Source: Pseudoalteromonas carrageenovora IAM 12662 (GTDB lineage Bacteria; Pseudomonadota; Gammaproteobacteria; Enterobacterales; Alteromonadaceae). From it: 64,000 nucleotides of DNA. The stretch spans positions 225,001 to 289,000 of the forward strand of contig NZ_LT965929.1 in the NCBI RefSeq assembly GCF_900239935.1, in the 5' to 3' direction. How positions within the stretch are numbered: position 1 is the stretch's first letter; every line of letters starts with the position of its first letter. Positions 55,782 through 64,000 of the stretch are shown piece by piece. Below the pieces are notes generated by a model. That model had not been told where the DNA came from. It made no database searches and was given only the letters and a program-made list of their open reading frames with translations. A program made the position numbers and the translations under genes.

Positions 55782-58385
55782 ATGTCTTCGATGACACTGA
55801 ATAAACTAGTTGAAAAACTGAGTCCCGATTGCAGAAAAAGCCTAGAAGGTGCTGTTGCTATATGTAATAGCCGCAGTCATTTTACGGTTGAACTTGAACA
55901 TTGGCTACTAGCTATGATTGAGCAGCAATTAGATGACGTTAGACTAATTTTTGGCTCGTTCGATATAGATATTGATAAAGTTCAGCAGGATTTAAATCAA
56001 TCACTAGAGTCGTTTAAAACGGGTAGTGAGTCATCACCTAGTTTGTCAGTGCATGTAACGAGTCTGCTTAAGCAGTCTTGGTTAAGTACCAGCATTGAGT
56101 TTACAGATAATCAAATTCGTAGTGCATACGTTATTTATACCCTTACTAAAGACGATACTTTATCAAGTTTAGTTACACGTTGTAGTAAGTTATTTAATAA
56201 AATAGAACCTGGTCAATTGCTTCATGCATGGCCTGAAATAGTTGCGCAATCTCAAGAGCGTAACCATTCAGTACAAAATGCATCAACTCAGGCAAATGCT
56301 GGCTCTAAAACCCCAAGCTTAGATCAATTCACTGTTGATTTAACAGCCCAGGCACTCGCTGGAAAAATAGACCCTATTCTTGGTCGTGATTTCGAAATAC
56401 GTCAAATGGTAGATATTTTGACAAGGCGTCGTCAAAACAACCCAATTTTAACGGGTGAAGCCGGTGTAGGCAAAACAGCAGTCGTTGAAGGGCTTGCGTT
56501 AAGAATCGCTCAAAAAGACGTACCGGCTGTATTACAAAATGTAAAAATTCACAGCTTAGATTTAGCTCTACTACAAGCTGGTGCGGGTATGAAAGGTGAA
56601 TTTGAAAATCGCCTTAAATCACTTATCAATGAAGTAAAGAATGCGGTAAATCCGGTAGTTTTATTTATTGATGAAGCACATACCATGATTGGTAGCGGTG
56701 GTGCTGCTGGTCAAAATGACGCGGCCAACCTATTAAAGCCCGCTTTAGCGCGTGGTGAATTACGTACAATAGCGGCAACTACTTGGGCTGAATACAAAAA
56801 GTTTTTTGAAAAAGACGCTGCATTAACACGCCGATTCCAAGTTGTAAAAGTTGAAGAGCCAACCCCTGAAAAAGCGGTAGCAATGTTACGCGGCTTAGTG
56901 CCGGTAATGGAAAAGCATCACAAGGTATTTATATCTGAACAAGCACTTGAAGGCGCGGTGCATTTATCACATCGTTATATTACTGCAAGGCAGCTACCAG
57001 ACAAAGCCGTAGCATTACTAGATACAGCGTGTGCACGTGTAGCAATGAGCCAAGCATCAACTCCAAATACTATTGAGCAGCTTGTAAATCGCTTAAGCGA
57101 AATAGAAACACAAGTAAAAATGCTTAACAGAGAGCAAAAAACGGGTTTAGATCATTCACAGCAGCTAGACACATTAAAAGCAGAGCTAATTACAATTGAA
57201 GAGCAATTAGCCCCTTTAAATGAACAATTTAGTACTGAAAAAGAAATTGTAACTGAGCTTAATCAAGCTCTAGAGCTTATTAACTCTCAAGACGATGAGT
57301 CATCACAAGAGATACTCGATAAGCTAAGACTTAGCAAAGAGAAGCTAGCCTCTTTTGAACATAATATGGTTCATTGGCAGGTTAACGAAGAGCTTATAGC
57401 GCAAGTTATTTCAGATTGGACAGGCATACCTGTTGGTAAAATGCACGAAGATGAAATTCATGGCATTTTAAATTTAGCACAACAAATGAAGCAACGAGTT
57501 GTAGGACAAGACCATGCTCTTGATTTAATAGCTAAAGTTGTTCAAACATCGCGTGCTCAACTCGCTGATGAAAGCCGCCCTAACGGTATATTTATGTTAG
57601 CAGGGCCAAGCGGTGTAGGTAAAACAGAAACAGCGCTTTCTTTAGCCCAAGAAGTATATGGTAGTGAAGAAAACGTCACTGTAATTAATATGTCTGAGTT
57701 TAAAGAAGAGCATAAAGTATCTTTACTGCTTGGCTCACCTCCAGGGTATGTAGGTTACGGCGAGGGAGGCATACTAACCGAAGCCGTAAGAAGAAAGCCA
57801 TACAGTGTTGTACTTTTAGATGAGATGGAAAAAGCACATCCTGGCGTGCAAGATATTTTTTATCAAGTGTTTGATAAAGGTACAATAAAAGACGGTGAAG
57901 GCCGCGATATCGACTTTAAAAACACTATTATAATTATGACCTCAAACGTGGGCACAGACACCACAATGAGCTTATTTGAAGACGAAGAAAGTAAACCAAG
58001 TATCAAAGGTTTATTAAAGGCACTACAAGATGATTTACTTGCTTCATTTAAACCCGCATTTTTAGGTCGTATTAATGTAATACCTTACATCCCACTAAGT
58101 GACGATATTCTTACAGAAATTGCCGCTATTCAAATAAATAAAATAATTAAACGTGTTAAAAAACATTACAATGCCGAGTTAATTTATAATAAAGATGTAA
58201 TTGAATATATTATTGCTAATTGCCAGAACGCAGGCTCAGGTGCACGTAATATTCACACTATACTGCAAAACAGAGTGCTGCCATTATTGTCTGAAGTTTT
58301 ACTTTCTAGCATGATTGATGACAAAGAAATTAATAGTATATCGCTATTAATAAAAGATAATGAATTTGAACTGGAGCTGAATTAA
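55782..58385 (+). CDS. clpV: T6SS sheath-disassembly ATPase TssH (ClpV)
   Basis: The protein has 867 residues. An N-terminal Clp domain, then two AAA+ domains with Walker A GEAGVGKTAVVEG (about residue 225) and GPSGVGKTETAL (about 610), Walker B LFIDEAH and VLLDEMEKAH, and a coiled-coil middle domain (about 430-530). It disassembles contracted sheath. Last gene of the structural block; no terminator seen, 250 bases before hcp. Confidence 0.96.
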   Translation: MSSMTLNKLVEKLSPDCRKSLEGAVAICNSRSHFTVELEHWLLAMIEQQLDDVRLIFGSFDIDIDKVQQDLNQSLESFKTGSESSPSLSVHVTSLLKQSWLSTSIEFTDNQIRSAYVIYTLTKDDTLSSLVTRCSKLFNKIEPGQLLHAWPEIVAQSQERNHSVQNASTQANAGSKTPSLDQFTVDLTAQALAGKIDPILGRDFEIRQMVDILTRRRQNNPILTGEAGVGKTAVVEGLALRIAQKDVPAVLQNVKIHSLDLALLQAGAGMKGEFENRLKSLINEVKNAVNPVVLFIDEAHTMIGSGGAAGQNDAANLLKPALARGELRTIAATTWAEYKKFFEKDAALTRRFQVVKVEEPTPEKAVAMLRGLVPVMEKHHKVFISEQALEGAVHLSHRYITARQLPDKAVALLDTACARVAMSQASTPNTIEQLVNRLSEIETQVKMLNREQKTGLDHSQQLDTLKAELITIEEQLAPLNEQFSTEKEIVTELNQALELINSQDDESSQEILDKLRLSKEKLASFEHNMVHWQVNEELIAQVISDWTGIPVGKMHEDEIHGILNLAQQMKQRVVGQDHALDLIAKVVQTSRAQLADESRPNGIFMLAGPSGVGKTETALSLAQEVYGSEENVTVINMSEFKEEHKVSLLLGSPPGYVGYGEGGILTEAVRRKPYSVVLLDEMEKAHPGVQDIFYQVFDKGTIKDGEGRDIDFKNTIIIMTSNVGTDTTMSLFEDEESKPSIKGLLKALQDDLLASFKPAFLGRINVIPYIPLSDDILTEIAAIQINKIIKRVKKHYNAELIYNKDVIEYIIANCQNAGSGARNIHTILQNRVLPLLSEVLLSSMIDDKEINSISLLIKDNEFELELN

Positions 58386-58565
58386 AGGTTAATTAAAGTT
58401 AATTTGAAATAACTTGTTATTAAGGTTGTTTCTTTAGTTTGAGGGCATTATAATTTTGGTGCCTGATATCACTACATGGAATTTTTGAGACATTGTCTTC
58501 ATCTAAGGAAAGGAATCAGAAGGCCTTTTCATTGCTGTATTAAAGATAATGGTTTCAAAGGAATT

Positions 58566-58581
58566 TTGGTATATACCAAAG
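58566..58581. promoter_or_regulatory. Perfect 16-bp palindrome upstream of hcp
   Basis: TTTGGTATATACCAAA, 55 bases before the hcp start, in the 250-base gap between clpV and hcp. Candidate operator for an unknown regulator. Confidence 0.55.
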
Positions 58582-58635
58582 TAAAGAATCCAGTATTAAT
58601 GGATAACATTGTTTAATAAAAAGGAGCATTATCAA

Positions 58636-59115
58636 ATGCAAGCAAATACATATTTAAAATACGGTTCAATCAAAGGCGAAACTACTGCTGAGTCTTTCAA
58701 AGATTTAATTACAGTTTTATCTCTTGATTGGAATGTAAGTCGTGAAATTAGCTCAGCTACTGGTACAGCGATGGACCGTGAGTCAAGCTCTACTCGCCTT
58801 GGCGACGTAACAATCACTAAACTTCAAGATAAAGCATCTCCGGATCTTTTCAAAGAAGCGACAATCGGTAAAGGTTTACCAGCTGTTTTCCATATCACTA
58901 AGCAAGGTGATAAGGTTGAAGAAATCATGAAAATCGAACTTACAGATGCAATGATTTCTAGCTACTCAGTATCAGTACAAAACGATCGTCCAATCGAAAC
59001 AATCACTATCAGCTACACAGAAATGATGATGACTGTTACTCCAACAGACGACAAAAATAACATTACTGCTCCTCTTGTATACGGTTACAGCGGTGTTAAA
59101 GGTCAACAAATGTAA
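58636..59115 (+). CDS. hcp: T6SS tube protein Hcp
   Basis: The protein has 159 residues from ATG 58636 (MQANTYLKY), with AAGGAG nine bases upstream. Hcp features: YLKYGSIKGE, the variable loop, TITKLQDKASP, and ETITISYTEMMMTVTP. It forms the inner tube and is secreted. Codon use is more biased than in the neighbours (few rare codons), which suggests strong expression; own terminator. Confidence 0.96.
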   Translation: MQANTYLKYGSIKGETTAESFKDLITVLSLDWNVSREISSATGTAMDRESSSTRLGDVTITKLQDKASPDLFKEATIGKGLPAVFHITKQGDKVEEIMKIELTDAMISSYSVSVQNDRPIETITISYTEMMMTVTPTDDKNNITAPLVYGYSGVKGQQM

Positions 59116-59134
59116 TATTTGTTACCTTATAATG

Positions 59135-59162
59135 GCTCTGGGCATTGCTCAGAGCTTTTTTT
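59135..59162 (+). terminator. Terminator after hcp
   Basis: Stem GCTCTG / CAGAGC extended by the loop-side pair GGC/GCT, followed by T7. Confidence 0.87.
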
Positions 59163-59188
59163 GATCTTTAGGACGGGAAAAGCAAGGA

Positions 59189-61066
59189 ATGCAAAAAGCA
59201 ACACAAGATAAAAACGTAATTCAAATTAGCACCCCTGCTGGTAAAGATGCCCTCTATTTAACTCGTTTTGTTGCCCAAGAGGCAATGTCTGATTTGTTTG
59301 TTATGTCTGCCAATATGTACACGATTGGAAAACAAATCGCACACGAAGATTTAGTGGGTAAACCTGTATCTATTAAAGTAAAAAATGCAGAAGGCGGTGG
59401 TGAGCGTTACTACCACGGTATAGTTAGTCATTTGGTTTCAAACGGAAGCCGTACGGCAGATGTTGACGAGCAAAAAAATTATATAGATTATCAAGCGACG
59501 ATAGTTCCATTCGCAGCTTCAATGCGCAATCGTAAAAATAGCCGCATTTTTCAAAAGAAAACAATTAAAGAAATATTTGCTGATTTATTTGGTCAACACA
59601 ATGTTGCCTTTAGCGATAAAACCAGTAAAACCTACCCTAAGTACGAATATTGTGTTCAGTATCAAGAGTCTGATTTTGATTTTATTCAGCGCTTATTTCA
59701 ACAAGAAGGTATATTTTACTTTTTTGAACACTCAAACAGTAACCATACGCTTGTTTTAGCTGACGATATTACAGCTTATGAAGTATGTGGCGAAGGTAAA
59801 GTTGTATTTTCAACTGGTCATTTAAGTGAATCACACGTATCGCGCTGGCAAGGCGGTTTAAGCATTGCCCCTGGTAGTTTTAAACGTGTTGGTTACGACT
59901 TTAAACAGCCATCTCGATACCCTGATGGCGAGCAAGCAAACCCTGAGCTTCCTACTCAATCGGTCTCTGAAATTTTTGAATACACGGGCGAGCAAGAGTG
60001 CCACCCGCGCGCAGCTAATTTAGCATCTGTACAGTTAGAGTCACTGCAAAGAGACATGAAGCTTTCCAGTGGGCGTAGTGATTGCCGCTCATTTACTGTA
60101 GGTAAGTTATTTAGCTTTAAAAAGCATGAAGACCCACGCCTTGAAGGTAAAACATTTGTTATTACCTCTATGATGACATCAATTACAGTGCCAAACCAAT
60201 CAGGTTCGCAGCAGTCATCGGTAGAGGAAGTTTATTCAAATCACTTTGAATGTGTCCCAAAAGAAATCCCTTACAGAGCACAAATAAATAAGAAAAAGCC
60301 TGTAATAAATGGGGTTCAAACGGCAATTGTAACTGGCGACAGCGCTGATGAAATTATGATTGACCAATTTGGCCGTGTAAAAGTGCAGTTTGATTGGGAT
60401 AGAGAAGGCAAAAAAGATTCTAAAAGTTCGTGTTGGATCCGTGTTGCGCAAAATTGGGCGGGTAAAAAGTGGGGGGCGTTTTTCTTCCCTCGTGTAGGCC
60501 AAGAAGTTCTTGTGGACTTTATAAATGGCGACCCAGATCAACCCATAATAAGTGGGGCAGTGTATAACGCTGACTTAATGCCTCCGTACGCATTACCTGC
60601 TGAAAAAACACAAAGCGGTATAAAAACACGTTCTACAAAAGAAGGCGGGGCTGATAATTTTAATGAGCTTAGATTTGAAGATAAAAAAGGCAGTGAGCTG
60701 GTTTATCTTCAAGCAGAAAAAGACAAGCAACTTTATGTTAAAAACGATCAAAACGATAAAACAGATCACGACCATAATATTGAAATTGGCAACGACAGAA
60801 AAACAGATATAGCTAACAACGACAGCCTTAAAGTTGCTAAAAATCGTATTGCCGACATGGGCGAAAACGATACTTTAAAAGTAGGCAAAACATTAAATAT
60901 AGAAGCGGGTGATGAAATAGTTATTAAAACAGGCTCTGCGCAAATTAAAATGAGCAGTAGTGGTAATATAACTATTGAAGGCACTAATATAAATATTAAA
61001 GGTAGTAATGTTAAAGTTGATGGCAGTGCTATTACTTTATCTGCCGGAATGATTAAATTAAATTAG
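59189..61066 (+). CDS. vgrG: T6SS spike protein VgrG
   Basis: The protein has 625 residues. gp27-like part (about 1-360) with YCVQYQESDFDFIQRLFQQE; gp5-like OB fold with DQFGRVKVQFDWDREGK, CWIRVAQNWAGKKWGAFFFP and GQEVLVDFINGDPDQP; then KTRSTKEGGADNFNELRFED and a beta-helix of short repeats (NIEIGNDR, IKTGSAQIKM, NINIKGSNVKV). No extra effector domain at the C-terminus, so effectors must be carried by separate proteins from the genes that follow. Confidence 0.96.
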   Translation: MQKATQDKNVIQISTPAGKDALYLTRFVAQEAMSDLFVMSANMYTIGKQIAHEDLVGKPVSIKVKNAEGGGERYYHGIVSHLVSNGSRTADVDEQKNYIDYQATIVPFAASMRNRKNSRIFQKKTIKEIFADLFGQHNVAFSDKTSKTYPKYEYCVQYQESDFDFIQRLFQQEGIFYFFEHSNSNHTLVLADDITAYEVCGEGKVVFSTGHLSESHVSRWQGGLSIAPGSFKRVGYDFKQPSRYPDGEQANPELPTQSVSEIFEYTGEQECHPRAANLASVQLESLQRDMKLSSGRSDCRSFTVGKLFSFKKHEDPRLEGKTFVITSMMTSITVPNQSGSQQSSVEEVYSNHFECVPKEIPYRAQINKKKPVINGVQTAIVTGDSADEIMIDQFGRVKVQFDWDREGKKDSKSSCWIRVAQNWAGKKWGAFFFPRVGQEVLVDFINGDPDQPIISGAVYNADLMPPYALPAEKTQSGIKTRSTKEGGADNFNELRFEDKKGSELVYLQAEKDKQLYVKNDQNDKTDHDHNIEIGNDRKTDIANNDSLKVAKNRIADMGENDTLKVGKTLNIEAGDEIVIKTGSAQIKMSSSGNITIEGTNINIKGSNVKVDGSAITLSAGMIKLN

Positions 61067-61073
61067 TGCATAT

Positions 61074-61430
61074 ATGGAAATAATAAATAGCTTTCATTCA
61101 GGACTAAGAAACGGCATTAATAATAATGGCTATGTTGTATATTGCCGTTATGGGCTTGCACATTTAATATGTTTACCTGTTAACAGGCCTGATGATCCAT
61201 TGCTAAATCCTGCATTAACTCACTTAAAAGCAATGAATGGTTATTACGCTAGCCAGTTTTTAAATAATTTACACCCAGTATTAAATAGTGAAGATATTGT
61301 GTCGGGGTTATACCAATATGCTATGCAAAGCCCTGTTGCACTTTCAGATTACTCTCAAAGTGAGTTAATAGAGTCTTTATCTCTTTTAGTGGCGCACAGT
61401 AAGTTATTAATTATCCCTTTATTTGATTAA
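61074..61430 (+). CDS. Small protein of unknown function between vgrG and PAAR
   Basis: The protein has 118 residues, no signal peptide. Predicted mixed fold with a helical middle (NPALTHLKAMNGYYASQFLNN). Not recognised. It starts seven bases after the vgrG stop. Genes in this position often encode adaptors or chaperones that load a PAAR protein or effector, so that is the working guess. Confidence 0.75.
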   Translation: MEIINSFHSGLRNGINNNGYVVYCRYGLAHLICLPVNRPDDPLLNPALTHLKAMNGYYASQFLNNLHPVLNSEDIVSGLYQYAMQSPVALSDYSQSELIESLSLLVAHSKLLIIPLFD

Positions 61431-61466
61431 TATTATTTAAAAAATATAAACAGACAAGGAGTCTTT

Positions 61467-61757
61467 ATGGGTAAGCCCGCAGCTACAATTGGTCACATGC
61501 ATGTGTGCCCTAAAACAACCGGCACAGTGCCGCATGTAGGTGGCCCTGTAGTTATTGGCTCAACTAATGTGTTAATTGGTGGTATGCCCGCTGCGCGTAA
61601 AGGTGACATGATGGTGTGTATTGGCCCGCCAGATAGCATTAAATCGGGTTCTGGCTCAGTTAAAATTAACGGAAAGCCTGCCGCTAGAATGGGTGATGAC
61701 AGCTCCCATGGTGGTAAAATTGTTGTTGGCAACCCTACAGTATTAATAGGTGGCTAA
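61467..61757 (+). CDS. PAAR-domain spike tip protein
   Basis: The protein has 96 residues and contains only the PAAR fold: KPAATIGHMHVCP, NVLIGGMPAARKGDM, CIGPPDSI, GKPAARMGDDSSHGG and NPTVLIGG at the end. The histidines and cysteine that bind zinc are present. It sharpens the VgrG tip and connects cargo. AAGGAG before the ATG. Confidence 0.95.
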   Translation: MGKPAATIGHMHVCPKTTGTVPHVGGPVVIGSTNVLIGGMPAARKGDMMVCIGPPDSIKSGSGSVKINGKPAARMGDDSSHGGKIVVGNPTVLIGG

Positions 61758-61759
61758 CC

Positions 61760-62788
61760 TTGCTATCTACATACCTAAGTAATCATAAAGCGCAACTGCT
61801 AACAATTAGTGAAGCACAATATTGCCCTTTTACATGCGTAGGTTTTATAAAAACGCTTAAAACAAAGCTATTAGAAGCTTGTTGGTTAACGGCTAAAAAA
61901 AATAACGTAACACAAAAATTCAGCCAACCAGATATAGTGCAATTAATCACTTTTTTACAAAGTGACACCAACATTGATACCACAGCACAAGCATGTATTG
62001 AGGTTATGGCTAATTTGCCCCAAAACATTAACCTAGCGTTTATTAACGCTTTAATGAATGAGCCCACCTTACAAAGCCTAACTAAATTAATTATTTATAA
62101 AGTGTTATTACAACAACATAGCTTTAATTTAATCGCTTATATTGATTTAAAAACGCTGGGCTTTGCATTAACCACTAATCAAGAGTCGCTTGAGAATTTA
62201 CAGCCAACGTTGGATAAAAATTTTTTAGTAAGCAGCCAAACAAAAAATACCGATGTAATAAATACGTTTAAACACCTGTGCAATGCTGGGCTTATTAACT
62301 CTCCGTTAATGTCGCTTTTTTTATTATCACTAAGTTGGGAACAGGTAAATGTAGTTGGCAACTATGCAAGTAACACTTTAACGGTTGATCAAACTATGCA
62401 GGTTTTACTGCAAAGTAACTTTGCAAAACTTATTCCTTTAGCTAGTACCTCTTTAAATAAAGTTGAAGACCCTAGTGCCATTATTGCTTTAATAAGGCGC
62501 TTGCTTGGCGATAAGCTTGACTTATTGGTGAGCTTTGAAACGCAGTTACAAGCGTGGCAGGGCGATGAGCTATCGTGCAGTGAATTTAAGCGTCAGTTAC
62601 AAGCTAACTGGCCCAAGTTTGAAGGCGAGCTTTCATCTTCGCGCTTAATAGCTGGGAAGGCATTAAATACTAAGTTAAATGCGATAGAAATATCTGCTAT
62701 GGATAGCTATAGCCAAGCTGTATTTAATTTATATAGCTACTACCAGCACGTTACTACTAAGCAGTTAACTGCGGAGGCCGTGCTGTGA
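61760..62788 (+). CDS. Unrecognised helical protein of the T6SS cargo locus
   Basis: The protein has 342 residues, mostly helical, with leucine-rich helices and few charged motifs. No domain recognised. The start is a TTG two bases after the PAAR stop, so it is coupled to PAAR; no better start lies near. The end overlaps the next gene by four bases (GTGA). Its place in the cargo operon suggests an adaptor or loading protein. Confidence 0.75.
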   Translation: MLSTYLSNHKAQLLTISEAQYCPFTCVGFIKTLKTKLLEACWLTAKKNNVTQKFSQPDIVQLITFLQSDTNIDTTAQACIEVMANLPQNINLAFINALMNEPTLQSLTKLIIYKVLLQQHSFNLIAYIDLKTLGFALTTNQESLENLQPTLDKNFLVSSQTKNTDVINTFKHLCNAGLINSPLMSLFLLSLSWEQVNVVGNYASNTLTVDQTMQVLLQSNFAKLIPLASTSLNKVEDPSAIIALIRRLLGDKLDLLVSFETQLQAWQGDELSCSEFKRQLQANWPKFEGELSSSRLIAGKALNTKLNAIEISAMDSYSQAVFNLYSYYQHVTTKQLTAEAVL

Positions 62789-63636
62789 GTGCTTTTAATA
62801 TTAATATGGAGTGCTTTTCAGCGCCATTTTCACAAGACATAGATGAGCTTTTATACGGCGAAAACCCAGCATCAAAAGAGTTTAAAGAATGGCAATCTTG
62901 GAATGCTTGCATATACGATTGCATATTAAAAGCAAAAGAGTTATTTGCAAAAGTTGAAGACCTACAAGCGCCTTTAGTTTGGCTGCTTCCTGCGCTTGAG
63001 TATCAAGGTGAGCTTAAGCAACTTTTGGCAAATAGTTTAAAGCAGCTATTTCCACAGCATGTAAATCATATTTTGTTTTATGGTGCTACGGGCGCTAATG
63101 CAATGGTTGAACTTGTACAAAAAAATCAGTGGAAAAAGGTTAACGTACTTGCAGTAGACGCAACATACAAAGCAAATAGTAACAGTGAATATATTTATCA
63201 AGGTGTTGGTGGTGCATTTACAACGGTTACAGCAGGTACAACGGGTTGGATGCAACAAAGCCACGAACTAGCTCCATCTGTAGATTTTATAAAGCATAAC
63301 CAGTTAAGTGGGATGTTTTCTAACATTGCGCTTAATAGTAAAAAACAAATAGATTTTATATGTGCGCCAGGTAATGGCGTAAACCACGAAAGCGATGTGT
63401 GGTTAACTAATTTAGAATTGCTCAGTAGCTTAATTAATGAGCATACACATTATGAATTACCTAATTACAAATTAGGTAAAATTGGTGCGCTTGAAGGACT
63501 TGTCAATTTATATCAATTGACCTCAAGCCCGGCTATTGTAAATCACTTTAAACACGCTTTAGTGATTTCTCAAGAACAATCAAAATATCAGGCCGCAGCA
63601 TCATACTTATGGATAAGTGAGGAAGTACACAACTAA
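62785..63636 (+). CDS. Degenerate thiolase-fold (beta-ketoacyl synthase-like) protein of the T6SS cargo locus
   Basis: The protein has 283 residues. The layout resembles thiolase-fold proteins: a central region with VNVLAVDATYK and GGAFTTVTAGTTGW, then DFICAPGNGVNHESDVW where synthases have a His-Gly-Thr-Gly-Thr segment, and NYKLGKIGALEGLVNLY where they have Lys...Gly-His. The catalytic cysteine and both histidines are not at their usual places, so it is probably not an enzyme. Thiolase-like genes are known in some VgrG-PAAR loci, where they are thought to help effector loading (from memory). GTG start; overlap at both ends. Confidence 0.7.
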   Translation: MSAFNINMECFSAPFSQDIDELLYGENPASKEFKEWQSWNACIYDCILKAKELFAKVEDLQAPLVWLLPALEYQGELKQLLANSLKQLFPQHVNHILFYGATGANAMVELVQKNQWKKVNVLAVDATYKANSNSEYIYQGVGGAFTTVTAGTTGWMQQSHELAPSVDFIKHNQLSGMFSNIALNSKKQIDFICAPGNGVNHESDVWLTNLELLSSLINEHTHYELPNYKLGKIGALEGLVNLYQLTSSPAIVNHFKHALVISQEQSKYQAAASYLWISEEVHN

Positions 63637-64000
63637 TGCAAAGTAATACGGTTGTTTTACAAGGAACGAGTTACCCCATTTGCCTAGTTGCTGGCAAAGG
63701 CCAAACGCCGTCAGGTTATGCGCCAACTGTGGCAAACACCCCAGAAACGGCTAAACAACAAATAGCTCAAATTGGTGGTGCGTTAACCAGTGATGCGGCC
63801 AAACGCCTCGACGTAATTAACTTATTAAACAGTGCGGGTGTTGGTTGCCCACGCAGCGCATCAGCTCGCGAAACCGCAAGCGTACTTACCCAAGCCTTAG
63901 TAAGTGGCGCAGTAACGTGTTTCCACCAAAAAGCAAAGTCGGCCATTCAAGTAAGCGATAATACTAATAGTGGCTCAGCGAGCAAAAAGTCGAGCAATAA
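63636..64000 (+). CDS. Putative T6SS cargo or effector gene, cut by window end
   Basis: The frame starts at ATG 63636 (TAATG overlap with the previous stop) and stays open to the window end, 121 complete codons. Early motifs: NTVVLQGTSYPICLVAGKG, GCPRSASARETASVL. It ends in a serine/asparagine-rich stretch (SDNTNSGSASKKSSN). Higher GC than the structural genes. No domain recognised in this part. The last place of the VgrG-PAAR operon is where effectors usually lie. Confidence 0.7.
   Translation, partial: MQSNTVVLQGTSYPICLVAGKGQTPSGYAPTVANTPETAKQQIAQIGGALTSDAAKRLDVINLLNSAGVGCPRSASARETASVLTQALVSGAVTCFHQKAKSAIQVSDNTNSGSASKKSSN

Noticed and set aside
58477..58617. 46-codon + strand frame ending at the hcp ribosome site
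   Set aside because: No ribosome site, no recognisable content, and it covers the palindrome and promoter region of hcp; length can occur by chance.

Overview
The window looks like chromosomal DNA of a marine gammaproteobacterium, most probably Pseudoalteromonas or a close relative. This is inferred from the rRNA, the modest GC content, the gene families (astB, ohr/ohrR, argO/argP, YfiR-type c-di-GMP module, one large type VI secretion cluster) and the kind of short mobile repeats present. No database search was possible; product names come from motifs readable in the translations.

Layout. 1-3112: the 3' two thirds of a 23S rRNA gene, a 5S rRNA gene, and an unusual tail in which 5S-derived fragments and two alternating terminators have been duplicated as a block. 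3331-9409: a membrane methyltransferase, then a three-gene module (TonB-dependent receptor, YfiR-like periplasmic protein, GGDEF-EAL protein). Two directly repeated 315-bp elements with terminal inverted repeats bracket the module. 9710-15366: Kelch protein and cysteine-free sirtuin pair, double receiver protein, argO/argP-like divergent pair, M20 peptidase. 15747-17763: a short integron-type cassette cluster without an integrase. Its first cassette carries a serine/threonine kinase, and cassette boundaries are supported by exact complementarity between each cassette start and the R'' box of its attC. 17975-20851: two tandem SDR paralogues separated by a decayed copy of the 315-bp element, then an MscS channel whose stop codon lies inside a second type of inverted-repeat element.

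20943-34665: metabolism and stress genes. These are astB, a yellow/MRJP-like propeller protein with a medium-chain dehydrogenase and divergent LysR regulator, ohrR/ohr with twin palindromic operators, an arsR-GAPDH-arsJ organoarsenical export operon, a chemoreceptor, a TetR regulator with a divergent AhpD-like gene and tandem operators, and small envelope proteins.

34846-64000 (window end): a complete type VI secretion system. A divergent kinase gene faces a long + strand series: tagH(fha), tssJ, tssK, tssL (with OmpA-like domain), tssM, tagF, PP2C phosphatase, then tssA, tssB, tssC, a second tssC-like gene, tagJ, tssE, tssF, tssG, tssH(clpV). Separately expressed hcp and a vgrG-PAAR cargo locus follow. 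The kinase, FHA protein and PP2C phosphatase form the expected threonine phosphorylation switch for assembly. The cargo locus contains unrecognised proteins, a catalytically degenerate thiolase-fold protein and a gene cut by the window end that is the best effector candidate. The integron-type kinase cassette and the T6SS cargo locus are the most likely places for undescribed biology.
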